64,000 bases of DNA from Gymnogyps californianus (Eukaryota > Chordata > Aves > Accipitriformes > Cathartidae). How positions within the stretch are numbered: the stretch's first letter is position 1; every line of letters starts with the position of its first letter. A program made the translations under genes and the position numbers. The notes beneath the pieces were generated by a model. The model was not told the DNA's origin. It saw only the letters and a program-made list of their open reading frames with translations, and searched no databases. The stretch lies in the NCBI RefSeq assembly GCF_018139145.2, contig NC_059478.1:7192001-7256000 (forward strand). The letters are read 5' to 3'. Of this stretch, positions 1 through 10,935 are shown one piece after another.

Positions 1-2730
1 AACACCGCAGCAGTCAGACTGGAGGTGAACCCTATCAGCACACACAAGAAGACTCCTTCTCTTCTCTTCTCTTCGTCGGGATGCTTTTTTCAGCCAATCT
101 GGACACTTCTTTATACTCTCTTCCCTTTCTTTTCTGGGTAGAAGCCACTCTCCCCCTCCCTGCCACCGCCACAACACCACTCCCTTCCCCTCACCCCTTC
201 CCACCGAAGGATTTGTCAACAGGTAGAAGGATTTTAAGGAGGAAAAGCAAAAATCAACCGCCGCCACACAAAACGACCCCAAAGCAGTGTATGGCTTCGC
301 GCTGGGCGTCTTTCTGAGGAGCCACAAACATACCTCAGTCATGTCTCGCTCCTTTACTAGCAGGCAGCCCCCCTCGCCCCCCCGGTCTCTCACGCTACCT
401 CTCCGTAGGGAAAGGCCACCGCAGCCCCGCTGTCGCCTCATCTCCACCGGTCCCGGCCGCAGCCAGTGCATCGCCTCCCCGCGCCCAGCCCTGCCTCGGT
501 GAGCTGTCCCTCGGGCACTGCCGGTGACGGGGCGGGCGGACGCAGCCCCCTGTGCATGTAGGAGAAGGAGCTGGTGTGCTGTCCTTCGCTTCCAAAAGGT
601 ACTGGCCCGTTCCCAGCCCCGGGGAAACTGCCGGCACTTCCCAGTCCCTGCCCTGCTCCACCACACATCCCAAAGCTGGATGAGCCACGAAACCCCACCA
701 TCCTCCCTGCCCGCTGTTGGAAGGAAGGAGAGGAGGGAAGGAAACGAGGCAGAGGTGGGCGAGAAATGGCCATTGCTGAAAACGAAGGCGCTGAGCACCT
801 CCACGGTGGTGTACGGGATCAGGCGTTGATGATTGATGGCACCCCAGCAGGTTTCTCGCAGCACCTAGGGAGGCTAGCAGTGGAGTTTTTCCTGGCGAGG
901 AAAGCATTGCGAGGTGTTAGCTTGTGTTTTCGGGAGCGTGCCATGCTGCAGAAGAGAAGGAGGTGGGTCCCCCAGTGCAGGCAGGACCCACAGAGGCTGG
1001 TGGCAACTGCTGCATTCCCAAAGCCCTGCTGGGCAGGCAGTGAGGGATGGGCAGCAGGATCCTGGAGGCTGGATGTGGTGAGCAGATCGGGTGCTTTTGG
1101 TAACAGTCAATCCAACAGGTTTGCTGGAGGGTGAAGCTCTGTAGGATGGGTGGGTGCCCCCCTTGGGGATGTCTTTCCACTGAAGCTGCTGGTTTTATCC
1201 CGGGAGTTACTCTGGGCAGTGGCACCCCAAGCCATGGGAGAACCCGTGGGATTTTCTGCCCAGCTTTTCTGGTCCGCTTTTTGGACAACCGGTGATGGGT
1301 GGTAAGCGAGGCTTCATCCTGCTGAAACACCCTTTCAGGCAGCTGATGCTGGGAGGACACGGCTTTCGTTGAAGAGCAGGGTGAGGAGGCACCAGTTTGC
1401 CCCGGACAATGGGCTGAGCTTCGTGCCGGGGCGGTACTTTGGGCCGCCGGTTCTTCCAGCGGGCACGAGGAGGCTGAGCCAGTCCGCAGCAAGACCCTGG
1501 GTGTCGTGGGGACCGGTGTGGGTGCAGCTTGTCTGGCACCTTGTGATGGACCCTAATGCCTCTTGGCCACATCTTGTGCTCTTGCACGTCCATGCCCACC
1601 CTGCCCGTGCTGGTGCCAGCCATCTCAAGATGGGAACTGCCAGCACAGAGCAGCGTTAAGCAGGAACCATTTAAAATTAAAGCTCTGCCAGAAAAATTTC
1701 CACCCTTCTGCTGGAAAAAATAACGGTGGTTGGCTTGCAGGCCACAGCAGTGGTGTGCCCACAGCTCCGACACGCTGTCATCTTGCAGCACGGGGCCAGC
1801 AGCGTGACTCGCCTGAAGTGGAGGTGAAGCCTGCCTTTCCCTGGGGAACAAGCCCAGAAGGCTCCAAAACATCCGCTCTGAAGTTTGTGACCTTCCCCCA
1901 AATATGAAAAGTCCCAATTCAGTGGATTTTCTGTTTCTGAGCTGGTGGGATCAGAGTAGGATGCAGAAGTTGGATGAGAAACAGCACAAGCTGCTCCGTG
2001 CTTGGTTTTTATGTCTCCAGCGGTGAGACACGTTCTGCTCCTTTTGCATCTGTGCCTGGGGACGGGGACCGTGTTGCAGAGTGTGATGCGACGTGCGAGG
2101 TCTAGGGCTGCCTCCCGGCTGGGAATATGTTAAGAGCAATGAGAAGGTCGTTTCCCCGCGAGGACAGTTAAGAGGTGCTGCCCATCTTCCCCAGCCATGC
2201 ACCTTCCCGCTCTCCTCCTCCTCCTCCTCCTGTGGCCTCCCCCACTGCAGCCTTTTAACCGTTTCCAGCTTATTTCATGTGAAACCGTTCCGGCAAAGCG
2301 TTTCAGGGACGCGGGACTGGGTCAGGTCTGTTCTCCGGAGCGGCAACAGTGCCGTGCCTCTGGGAATGCCACGGTGCCTCTTGGAAACCAACTGGGAACA
2401 AGCCGAAACCACCTGCTTACTGGAGCCGGCCCGTGCCGGGGCTGCCTTCCCCTGCCCTGCAACCGCTGCCCCTCCTGCCTGCACCCCCTGCCCGGGCAGG
2501 GCACTCGCTCCTCCATGGTACTTTGCAAATCGCCTCCTGGGTTCCCCGGTTGGTCCCTCCGGTTCGCGTTGGCGTAGCTGCTCGCTTGCCTTTTTCTTTG
2601 CTTTTTTTATTTTTGGGTTTTGTTTCTCCTCCCCTTCCCCCCCCCCCGCCCCCCAACCCTGAGTGTTGTGGGTTTTTTTCTTCTTCTTTTTTTAATTTTT
2701 TTCTGCCCAGAAAAACCTGACTTCGATACC

Positions 2731-2830
2731 AAAAAAACAAAACAAAACAAAAAAACAAAAAAAAACAAACAAAAAAACCTGCAGAAACTCAAAAAAAATA
2801 AAAACAAAAAAAACCACAAAAAAAACTCGA
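2731..2830. repeat. A-rich low-complexity tract
   Basis: About 100 bases consist almost only of A-runs broken by single C, T or short CTGC-type interruptions. The tract follows a T-rich and C-rich low-complexity segment at 2586-2705. It is simple-sequence DNA inside the presumed UTR. Confidence 0.8.
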
Positions 2831-2995
2831 CGATTCTTTCAGCTTTATTAACATTTTCCATTGTTTCTTGCGATTTGTGTCTCGTTCTTTGTAGTATTGA
2901 TGATAACGAACATTTGATAATGAATGTTCTTGTATATTCAGATAAAGGAGAAAAAAAAAAAACCAAAAACGCAGTCGGAATTTAATAGTGTTTAT

Positions 2996-3009
2996 AATAA
3001 AAGAATAAA
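2996..3009 (+). terminator. PBX1: Two adjacent AATAAA hexamers, possible proximal poly(A) signals
   Basis: Two AATAAA motifs lie a few bases apart within the AT-rich part of the presumed UTR. They could serve as an alternative proximal polyadenylation site, giving a 3' UTR about 1.7 kb shorter. The sequence is A-rich overall, so the hexamers could also be chance. Confidence 0.3.
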
Positions 3010-3536
3010 AAATGACCCTCTTAGCACGCAAAATTGAACAGGGGGAAGGTCCCGTCCCTGTTCTTTCTGTGGCAACAAGCGCTTCATTCCTGTATAGTTT
3101 ATAACATCAAACTACCTACATTCATCTTCTTTTTTTTTGTTTGTTTGTTTTTCCCATGGTTTGGTTTTTTTTTTCCCATTTTCTCGCATTTGTGAATTAG
3201 TTCAAGAATGCTAGAAAAGTGTAGAGTTGTGCACACTCATTTCTTCTTACACAATGTTTAAAAAGTGACGGTAATTCATTTTGTAAAACTTTAAAAAGAA
3301 AAAAAAATGGTTGGAATAGTGAGCATTAATAGGTACAGTCTAACACTTTATGTTTCTTAACGTTGAGACCCAGAAATTACCTTTTATTTTATTTTTTTGG
3401 CATTATTTGGGAGGGGAGGGGGGGCTTTGATGATGATGCTGAGTTTATTTTGACCTGTCCGAGACGCCGGCCTTGCCGCTTCCCCTGCGCTTTTGAGCTG
3501 TGACCCAAGTGATGTGAAAAGTGATGGTGGTGTTTT

Positions 3537-3571
3537 GGGGGGGGGGGTGGGGGTGGTGGTGCGGGGGTGGT
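3537..3571 (+). repeat. G-tract cluster (11-G run plus further G-runs)
   Basis: An 11-base G run is followed by G5, G2, G2 and G5 runs separated by single T or TGC spacers. The G-rich strand is the same strand as the presumed transcript, so a G-quadruplex in RNA is possible. It may also be a polymorphic low-complexity tract. Confidence 0.6.
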
Positions 3572-4320
3572 GTCTCTTCTCTGGGGCGATCCCCACTCCT
3601 TTTGACACCCAGCCCCAGAAGATCCTTGGGTGGCTGCTCTGGGGCTGAGTGGGGGGATTACATCTCCAAGGAGGGACGTAATCCCGAGCGGTGACGGGGA
3701 GTCTGGTGCCAAGCCCCTGCGAGTCTCCGTGCCTGGGGGCAATACTGAGCTGCGTGAAAGTGATGAAAGGGCATGAATCCTCCCCAAATTGCGTAGGCAG
3801 TGGTGGGCTTCAACGCCCTTATGCTCTGCCCTGAATCCCAGCGGCACCCTTGCCCCGAGGGTTTGCTGCAAGAGCCTTGGCTTGGAGGCACCCATCAGCC
3901 CAAGCGCAGCTCTTGGCCCAAAAATGAGGGGTTCGGAGCAAGGAAGGTACCAACTTCATTTCGACCATGGACCTTGTTGAGGATGCGGTCTCATAACGTG
4001 GCCCCGAGCCGTGGCTGCACAGGGGTGCTGGGAAGGATGAGGGACAAGGGACGGGACATGGCAGCCCCCCAGCCATGGTGGGACACGGCCAAAAAGCCCC
4101 CAAATATATCCTGAAATCTCTGTGGCTGCAGGGTGGGGTTCAAGGAGAAGCACTGAGGAAGAGGCCGGTTGGCATCGCTTTAGTTTTCTTCTTAAAACAG
4201 TTTCCCTGCTCCCGCCCATCCTCCCAAAAAACTGAGCTTTTCACATCACTGAACGGTTTAGGGTTTGGGGTGTTATTTTTAATCCCAAGGTTTCCTGGAG
4301 TCCTTTTGTTTTTGTACACC

Positions 4321-4351
<31 letters not shown>
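4321..4351. repeat. (ATT)n microsatellite, about 10 units
   Basis: A perfect run of TTA/ATT triplets lies in the AT-rich end of the presumed 3' UTR. It is likely length-polymorphic. Confidence 0.9.
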
Positions 4352-4352
<1 letters not shown>

Positions 4353-4729
4353 GATGATGTAAATCAGACATTGCCTGGGGGGTTGGTTTTGTCAGTTTGC
4401 TTTTTTTGTTCTTGCAAAGCCCTTTCTATCCCTTGTAAAGATGATCCAGTTGTTCTGAGTTGCTTTTTCTTTTCTATTACCCTCCCCCCCATCTTTTTTT
4501 TCTCTTCCTAATGGATTCCAAATATTAAAAAAAAAAGAAAAACCCTAAAAAAAAAAGAGACTCTCTGTTCCGACCTGGTTTTGAAACTTTAAGCTTTTCT
4601 GCTTCTGTAAAGAAAAAAAAAAAAGGCCTCTGTCTTTCTGATCCCAATTGAGACTTTTATGTTCTATGACGATACTAACAAGGTGTAGGTTTTACAGTTT
4701 CCTGATTTGTACTGGTAATGCATATTCCA

Positions 4730-4735
4730 AATAAA
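4730..4735 (+). terminator. PBX1: Canonical polyadenylation signal AATAAA, probable distal PBX1 3' end
   Basis: AATAAA sits in an AT-rich unique stretch and is followed within 20 bases by a TG/T-rich element and then an A-run starting near 4752. This is the usual arrangement of a vertebrate cleavage and polyadenylation site. Sequence composition changes immediately after it, from UTR-like AT-rich to G-rich unique DNA, which supports a transcript end here. Confidence 0.55.
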
Positions 4736-5574
4736 TAGTTTCTTTTGTTGCAAAAAAAACCCAAAAAACCCTGAAACCAAACCTGGCGTATTTTTTGGGA
4801 GGAAAAAGAGGAAAGCGAGATGCCCTGGGGGTTTCCCCCATGGGGTTGCAGGGGGCAGGAAGGGTTTGGGGCGCAGTGGGGGGGGGTGAGCAAAGGCAAT
4901 AGCCTGATGCTGGGGCCTGCTCCTGGGGGGGGGCGGGGCTTGGGAGGCAGAGGGATGCGATTCAGGGGTGCTGCCTGATGCACAGCATCCCCGCTGCTCC
5001 CGGCGCCTCCCCCCCCGTGCCTCAGTTTCCCTGGGCAGGGGGAGGCGAGTGCTCCTGGAGACACGGATTTGTCCATGCAAAAACCATTTTCAATCTGTCA
5101 TTTTCATTGCTTGTTCATGGCTTTTTTGGACTTTTTAGTGCACTTCTTTCCAAAAAAGCTAGAATGGGGATTTTCTTTATCACACCCAGGGATGGGGCAG
5201 GGCTGGGGAGCAGGGGAAGGGTTGGTGATTTCTTCTGTTTTCCTGGGGGGTTTAGTTTAAAAAAAGAAAAATTTTGAAAAAGTTTCTGAGCAAAAAGTGA
5301 TTTTAAATTTAAAAAGTAATTTGCAATTTTAAAAGTCTGTGCGTGGGATGAAAACCAGGGCAGCTCTGCCACATCCCTGGAGATGGAGGTATTAGATGAA
5401 AAAGGGGGCGGCTGGAGAGGGTGGCTGTGATTCTCCGGCTCCTGAGCTGGAGAAAGGCAGGCAGGATCCCTGCGACAAACCCCTCCAACACCCCACGGGG
5501 ACCAAAGCAGAGGGAAAGAAACCCCCAGGGAGGCAGCACGGGGATGCTGGAGCTGCCGCCCCTCTCCCCCATGG

Positions 5575-5845
5575 ATTTCTTGTCAATGATTATTCAATCT
5601 CCAGCCTGACCTTTCTCTTCTAAATAACACGGCAATATCAGCGCGGGCCAGCCTCCAGCTCCGGCTGCAAATTAACTGTATCGCTCTCCGGCAGGAGACC
5701 TGAGGAGCCCCCCGGCCGCCGTGCTGCCAGACCGCCCTAGGAATTATCTCCCTCCAACAGTGCTCTCCTAATACCAGTTTAAATATCATCTTGCTCCCAG
5801 CTGTTTAATTCTAATAAATGTTCATCCTGGCTCCAAACAGAGAAA
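5575..5845. promoter_or_regulatory. Candidate conserved non-coding element
   Basis: An AT-rich, low-repeat island sits in GC-rich surroundings. It contains TGTCAATGATTATT near 5581, AATTAACT near 5670 and several TTTAAAT/CTAATAAA motifs near 5780-5815. This composition is typical of enhancers near developmental transcription factor genes. Conservation cannot be tested here, so the call rests on composition and location downstream of the presumed PBX1 end. Confidence 0.35.
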
Positions 5846-6764
5846 TGCTAAGTCTCACCGGGCCCCGATGAGAAAATGGCCCCAAAAAGGCAGGTGGCAG
5901 GAGGTGATGCTGGGAGGAGGTGAGGTGACGCTCTCTGGGCTGGGGGTCCTGGCACGCATCCTTTGGGTGCCGGGGTGGGTTTGAGCGTGTCGCGTCTCTC
6001 CCAGCTCAAGTCTTTCTCCCCTCCCCTGCAAAAAAGAGATGATTCTAAGGTGGGGAAAGGGCACATGCAGCCTCCCAGAGGAGGTGTTTGGGGGTGGAAG
6101 AGCCGCACTGGGTGCAGCATCCTCCCTCCCTTGCTGGCTGCTTGTGGCTGAAAGAAACCAAATCCACGTGAACCAAACTGGATTGTTTGCATTTTCCTTG
6201 CTTTCATTTCCTTCCTTCTCTCTGCATCCACACCTTTTCCTTCTGCTGGTGCTGCCCATCCTTCTCCCCCTGCCACTCGCTTATCAATGGGATTTTTTTT
6301 CCCTATTTCCCCCCATTTGGGCAGCAAAGTTCAGCCCTGGGTGAGAGCAAACTCTGAGGGCAGGCTCCTGCACTTTTTCCATTTCACATTATAATATTTT
6401 AGGCCAAGAAGTGGAAAAAAAGACATGGAATGCACCAGGCTCCGCAGATGCCCACGGCAGAAGCTGCAAAAGGCTTTCGGTGAGCAGAAACCCATGGCTC
6501 AGTGATGTGCCGATGCCCCGGGACATGCCAGGTCCCTCCCAAGCTCCCTGGGGCACATCCTGACCTGTGCAGTGCCTCTTGCAGCTTTTTCTCCCCATAG
6601 GCAGCTGCCGGCATCTCCCCGGCCCCTGCCTGCCAGGCTGGGGTCCCCCCCCCTGCCCCGGCTCTCCCTGCCTGCTCTCACCCATCCCCATGCCAGGAGC
6701 TCCAGCCAAGAGCCACCACCATCACCGGGGCAAACTGCCGGCATGCGAGGGCTGGCGAAGCACA

Positions 6765-7030
6765 CCCCAGTTATTAATAATCCTTCCAAACTAACCGAGG
6801 GGTTGGGAGGCATTAAAGTTATAGTTTACAGTAAAGCCCCCGTCCGTTTGCTGGAGAGCTTAATATATGGCAGGAAGTTTCGCCTATAAAAGGCGAGGGT
6901 TATGTTTTTCTCCAGTTCACCGAGAGTCTATAACTTACGACCTCCATAAATGTGAGTGGGTCTCGCAAGTCAGCCCATCAGTCTTTGGAGTAATTCTGCT
7001 TTGTAGTAAAATATTTTACTGTGCCTTGGA
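6765..7030. promoter_or_regulatory. Candidate conserved non-coding element with a strong TATA-like motif
   Basis: An AT-rich island begins with ATTAATAAT near 6771 and includes TTATAGTTTACAG near 6820. It has a consensus-quality TATAAAAG at 6885-6892, flanked by GCCT and AGGC that form a small inverted repeat around it. No exon or transcript evidence follows. It could be an enhancer, or a weak promoter of a non-coding RNA on the plus strand. Confidence 0.35.
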
Positions 7031-7163
7031 TGCAGGCAGCGCCCTCCCCGCCGGGTGGGCAGGGGGATGGTGGCCGTCCCCGGGTCCCTCCGCTGCTGGT
7101 ACGATGGGGGTGGCGTGGAGGGGTGATGCTGCCCATCCTTTGGGCATGACGGGTGTAGGAGCC

Positions 7164-7248
7164 TAGAAAATAAAATAAAACAAAATAGAATAAAATAAAA
7201 CAAAATTAAAATAAAATGAAGTAGAATAAAATAAATAAAATAAAAATT
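7164..7248. repeat. (AAAAT)n-type A-rich simple repeat
   Basis: Degenerate tandem units of AAAAT, AAAAC and AAATA cover about 85 bases. Confidence 0.85.
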
Positions 7249-8642
7249 ACCCTGCCTGCGGGCATGAGCTATTGGGAATGTGTGCTACACCTTTTAATTA
7301 TTGCTAATGAGGTAGAGTTTTAATAGCTTTATAGGGGAATTGCGGCGTCCTTCTGCGCGCTGGCTGTTCAAGGTGCCGATGCAGCAGTGCTGCTCCGGGG
7401 GCTGCGCGGGAAGGGGGAGCCCAGGGACAGTGGTGCGGGGGTGCTCGGTGCTGGGAGAGGAGGAGGATGGTGAGGAAGGAGCCCAGCAGAGGGGGCGGAT
7501 GGATGGGCACTGGCTCAGCACAGCCGTGGGCGATGATGGCACGGATGCAGGGCTGGACCAAGACCAAGCGGAAGAAATACATATGAAAAAGCAAAAAAAA
7601 AAGAGGAATGCCATCACCTCCTTGCCAGATGTCCCATCCTTTGGGCCACCAAAACGCTTCCTTCGCCCCCAAAATCAACCCCATTTGCCTGCAGCCATCG
7701 CTGGCCCCAGGGCAGGGCAGCTGAGAGGCGCTGGGAGAGCCCAGCTAATTAAAACTGCAAATGAACGACAGGGCCGCATGGCTGCTGTCGCCTTCTGAAG
7801 GTGCAAATTACAAGAGGGGTTTATCGGCAGCTTCTCATTCGGAGGCGAGTCCCCGTCCCCCCGCGGCCACCGGCCTCGCAGGACGGGCAGCCCCTGCCTG
7901 CACCGCTGCAGCTGCCCGGCAGCTGGAGGAGGTTTTGTCTTTCCTCTGCTTGCAGTAACCTCCAGGGCAGGGAAAAGGTGATAGAAGAAAGGACAGGAGA
8001 AAATAAAGATGATTTAAAAAAAAAACCAACAAAAAACGTTTCCCTGATTTTGGGGGGTTTTTGTTTCCTTTGTTTTCTTCCCAGCTCTTTGTGGGAAAAT
8101 GATTCTTCAAAATGAAAAGAGAAAAGAAACATCATCAGAGGCAAATACTAAAACAAATTACATAGGGACTAAAGTAGCCCAGTCTCCCCCGCCAGCGGCA
8201 CTGGACACGCTTGAGCCCAGACCACAAATACTGCTCCGCCCATCACTACACGGCTTGGTGGCATTGTCCCGAAATATTCAATATATGCTTGGAAACACTG
8301 CCCTAGCTTGACCCGTAAAATCCAAGCTGCAATGCAACCAGCATGGAGAAGAAACCGAGGCCGGTGGCTTTGGGGTGACCCACACAGGCTATGATGTCCA
8401 GAGCAAGACCCCGAGCGAAGCTGGTCTCCCCCGACCCTTCCCGAAACGCGTGGGTTTTGCCCAATTCTCCTGGTTTTCGGGGCGATTTGGAAGCGGTAGG
8501 CGGCGATGGCAGGGACTGCTGCAGCGTTTGCCGAGGGCCGCGCCAGCAATTCTCCCACTCGCTGACTCAGCTCCAGCGTGGCTCCCTCATCCTGCTGCTA
8601 ATTAGGCTCCAGCCTCTCATCTTGTTAATAAGCTTCCAGTTC

Positions 8643-8687
8643 ATTTGCATACAAAAAAAAAAAAAAAACAGAGAGAGAGAGAGAGAA
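8643..8687. repeat. Octamer site followed by poly(A) and (GA)n microsatellite
   Basis: ATTTGCAT at 8643-8650 is the exact complement of the POU octamer ATGCAAAT. It is followed by an A16 run (8653-8668) and a GA repeat (8670-8687). The island around it (8575-8770) is AT-rich and includes TTGTTAATAAGCTT upstream and TTATTAAAATATTTAACC downstream, so it may belong to a regulatory element interrupted by a microsatellite. Confidence 0.6.
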
Positions 8688-9095
8688 AGCAAGCAGCTCG
8701 TTTTACCTTCAACATGTGGCTAATGCTTATTAAAATATTTAACCTTTTATTACGGCACAGAAGCAACTGTTCAGGCTGGCCCGGCGCAGGCAGGTGCAGG
8801 CAGTACGGCACTTCTCCTGCCCGCCAGCCTCTCCAGGTCCCAGGGCAGGAAGGTCCCCGCCAGTGCCTGCTGGTGCACAGCTAATGCAAGCCCCCGGGGC
8901 GACGGGACAATGCTGCAAAACACAGGGGATTTCGGCTCCTGAAATCTATGTCCATGGTTTGCAGCATTTCCAGATCCTGACTGGGGCATTAAGTGGGTAA
9001 ATCCCATTGAGCTGCCTCAAAACTCGTCCTTTGGGCCATGTGTAGCCATTGCACATAACGCCTTTCCCAGCTAAGCAAAAAGGGCTGTGCTAGTG

Positions 9096-9339
9096 AGACC
9101 CTGCTCCTATCCAGACCCCTCTCCTATTGAGACCCCCCTCTCCTATCGAGACCCTTCTCCTATCAAGACCCTCTCTCCTAACCAGACCCCCTCTCCTATC
9201 GAGATCTCCTCTTCTACCAAGACCCCTCCTCTCCTATCGAGACCCCTTCTCCTATCCAGACCCCTCTCCTATCAAGACCCCCCCTCCTATCAAGACCCCT
9301 CTCCTATTGAGACCCCTCTCCTAGCAAGACCCCCTCTCC
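9096..9339. repeat. C-rich minisatellite, about 14 units of 17-20 bp
   Basis: The repeat unit is close to AGACCCCTCTCCTATCR. I count thirteen full units plus a partial one, with one- to three-base length variation in the C/T run and changes at the last two positions. One strand is almost pure C/T with periodic GAGA. Units differ enough that the array is not freshly expanded. Confidence 0.9.
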
Positions 9340-10734
9340 AGGGGCTGCATTTCAGCAGCAGCCCCCCCGGGTGCTGGGCACTCACACCCAGGCAGCCCCA
9401 TGAAAGGGAGCAACACCACCGGGACGGAGCCCAGCGTCGCAGGCGCGAGCAGGAGTGAAGGTGAAGCTGCCACCCCTGCTGTGGCCACGCAGGTTATTTG
9501 CTGACAATTAATTAACCCGGGACTAAGAGGTTTGCGAGGGCAGCGGGGAGCGCTGCCTGGAGCCCAGCCAGCGCGGGGCTGGCGCTGGGACGGAGGGCTC
9601 CCAGCCGCTGCCGCCGCTGCCAGCTGCCCGGTGCCGAGCGGGGGTCTCCGAGAAATCACCTCTGCTTCCAGCGTGGCTGGGCTTGTGGAAAAGTCTGCTG
9701 TGCAAAAGGGCTGGCAGCTACACAGCTGTGACCTCTGTCTGAAACAGAAGACATAAATATAATCATTTAGATAATGTATTTACGTACATACATGTGTATG
9801 TGTATAGGTAGAAGTGTCTCGGTAGTGTGCTAGCTCCCAGGACCTACAATCCCCCTGGGATCTGTAATCCCGGTGAGCCCGAGCAATGCGTTTCATGGTT
9901 GGAAATACAGGAGGGGACGGTAGTGCAAATTGGAGGTGCTGCCACCGCAGAGCTCCTCTGGGCGCAGAGCCATCCTGCAGCAGGTTCAACAGCCGCCATG
10001 GCCAGTGCCATCAGTGCTGGGGCATTGATGACATGCCGTGTGGCACCTTGCTGCCCTGCCTTTGCTGCCGGCAGTGTCACCCCTCAGAGGCCAGGCTCAC
10101 TCCTGCATGGTGCATGTCACGATAGCGTCAGTGCTCTGCAATGCTGCTGGTGGTGCAGCCTGGTGCAGAGGAGCGTGGGGACAAGCCCTGCTGCAGCTGC
10201 CGGATGAGGGATTTCATGGAAGGGATGCGGTGGGCTTGGGAAGGCTGCGGCTGAGCGTTTTTGCTCATGTGCTGGAGGAAACAGGGAGGGACCGACATAA
10301 TCTGCAGCCACTTAAACCTCGGACTGGTTCCTCCATCCCTTTGATTACAGGCAGTGGCAGCGGCCGAGGAGTTTGCAGGACGCCGGGGCTTCGTGCTCGC
10401 TGCAGGGCACTTGGGAGGCAATGGCCCCACGTGTCCCAGGGGTGCAGCCGCCATCTCGCTCTGGATAGCCACGATGCTCCTCTGATGCTTCATATGGAGC
10501 TTGGGCGCACAACGTGCTTTTGGAGCTCCTCCCCACCAGCTGAGCGGTGTCAGACATCGTGGTCGGATGGATCCCTCTGGGGTCACCCACCGTTTGGTGG
10601 CACTTCCCCGCGTGGGGCAATCCAGCCATGCTATCCCTACCCACCCACCCGCATTTGTACCCATGTCTCAAGACCTGTTTTGCTCCCAATCAGAGGAAAA
10701 GGTGTTCGAGGAACCTCCCCGGCTCACTGTGAAG

Positions 10735-10935
10735 CAAAGTTAATTAAGCTCTTTTTGGCATATTAGTGGAGACAGCCTTATTAGAGATATTTGGCACTAA
10801 TGATATGCATGTACTCCACTCCCATGGAAAACTGCATTTAAATAAATGGATATACAGTTCAGCTGCTACCATGTCTTTAACCAGCACTTCTCTCACGTCA
10901 TACAAACTTAATTGGCTCTGAAGTCCAGCTTGTTT
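10735..10935. promoter_or_regulatory. Candidate conserved non-coding element
   Basis: A sharply bounded AT-rich block of about 200 bp begins with the palindrome TTAATTAA at 10740-10747. It contains ATATGCATGT near 10804, TTTAAATAAATGG near 10838 and CTTAATTGGC near 10906. The GC-rich flanks and absence of repeats make a developmental enhancer plausible. Confidence 0.4.

Larger units (their letters stand above)
1..4753 (+). other. PBX1: Probable 3' UTR of PBX1 (plus strand, 5' part of gene outside window)
   Basis: No open frame here resembles a known protein. From about 2570 onward the sequence has the texture of a long vertebrate 3' UTR: U-rich and A-rich tracts, AT-rich unique sequence at 2820-3410, and a canonical AATAAA at 4730-4735 followed by a GT-rich stretch and A-run. 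The assignment to PBX1, a TALE homeodomain cofactor, rests on known vertebrate gene order, in which PBX1 lies next to LMX1A and is transcribed toward it. LMX1A is firmly identified on the minus strand further right. The length of about 4.75 kb fits the roughly 5 kb human PBX1 3' UTR as I remember it. The GC-rich stretch at about 350-2560 is less UTR-like and could hold a break in this assignment. The stop codon lies left of the window, so the assignment is inferred, not read. Confidence 0.5.
4754..9095. other. Intergenic DNA, no gene recognised; contains AT-rich candidate regulatory islands
   Basis: This is GC-rich unique sequence with no exon recognisable by domain wording or splice context. 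The open frames are short, overlap on both strands, and have the proline-, arginine- and glycine-rich composition of chance frames in GC-rich DNA. AT-rich islands at 5575-5845, 6765-7030 and around 7255-7345, 7740-7830 and 8575-8770 stand out and are discussed separately where strongest. Confidence 0.6.

Noticed and set aside
9096..9339. CRISPR-like repeat array
   Set aside because: Units are contiguous, short and diverged, with no spacers, in a vertebrate genome. It is a minisatellite.
10038..10766. 242-residue plus-strand open frame
   Set aside because: It runs into the AT-rich island at 10735, has no domain, and is matched by long frames on the opposite strand.
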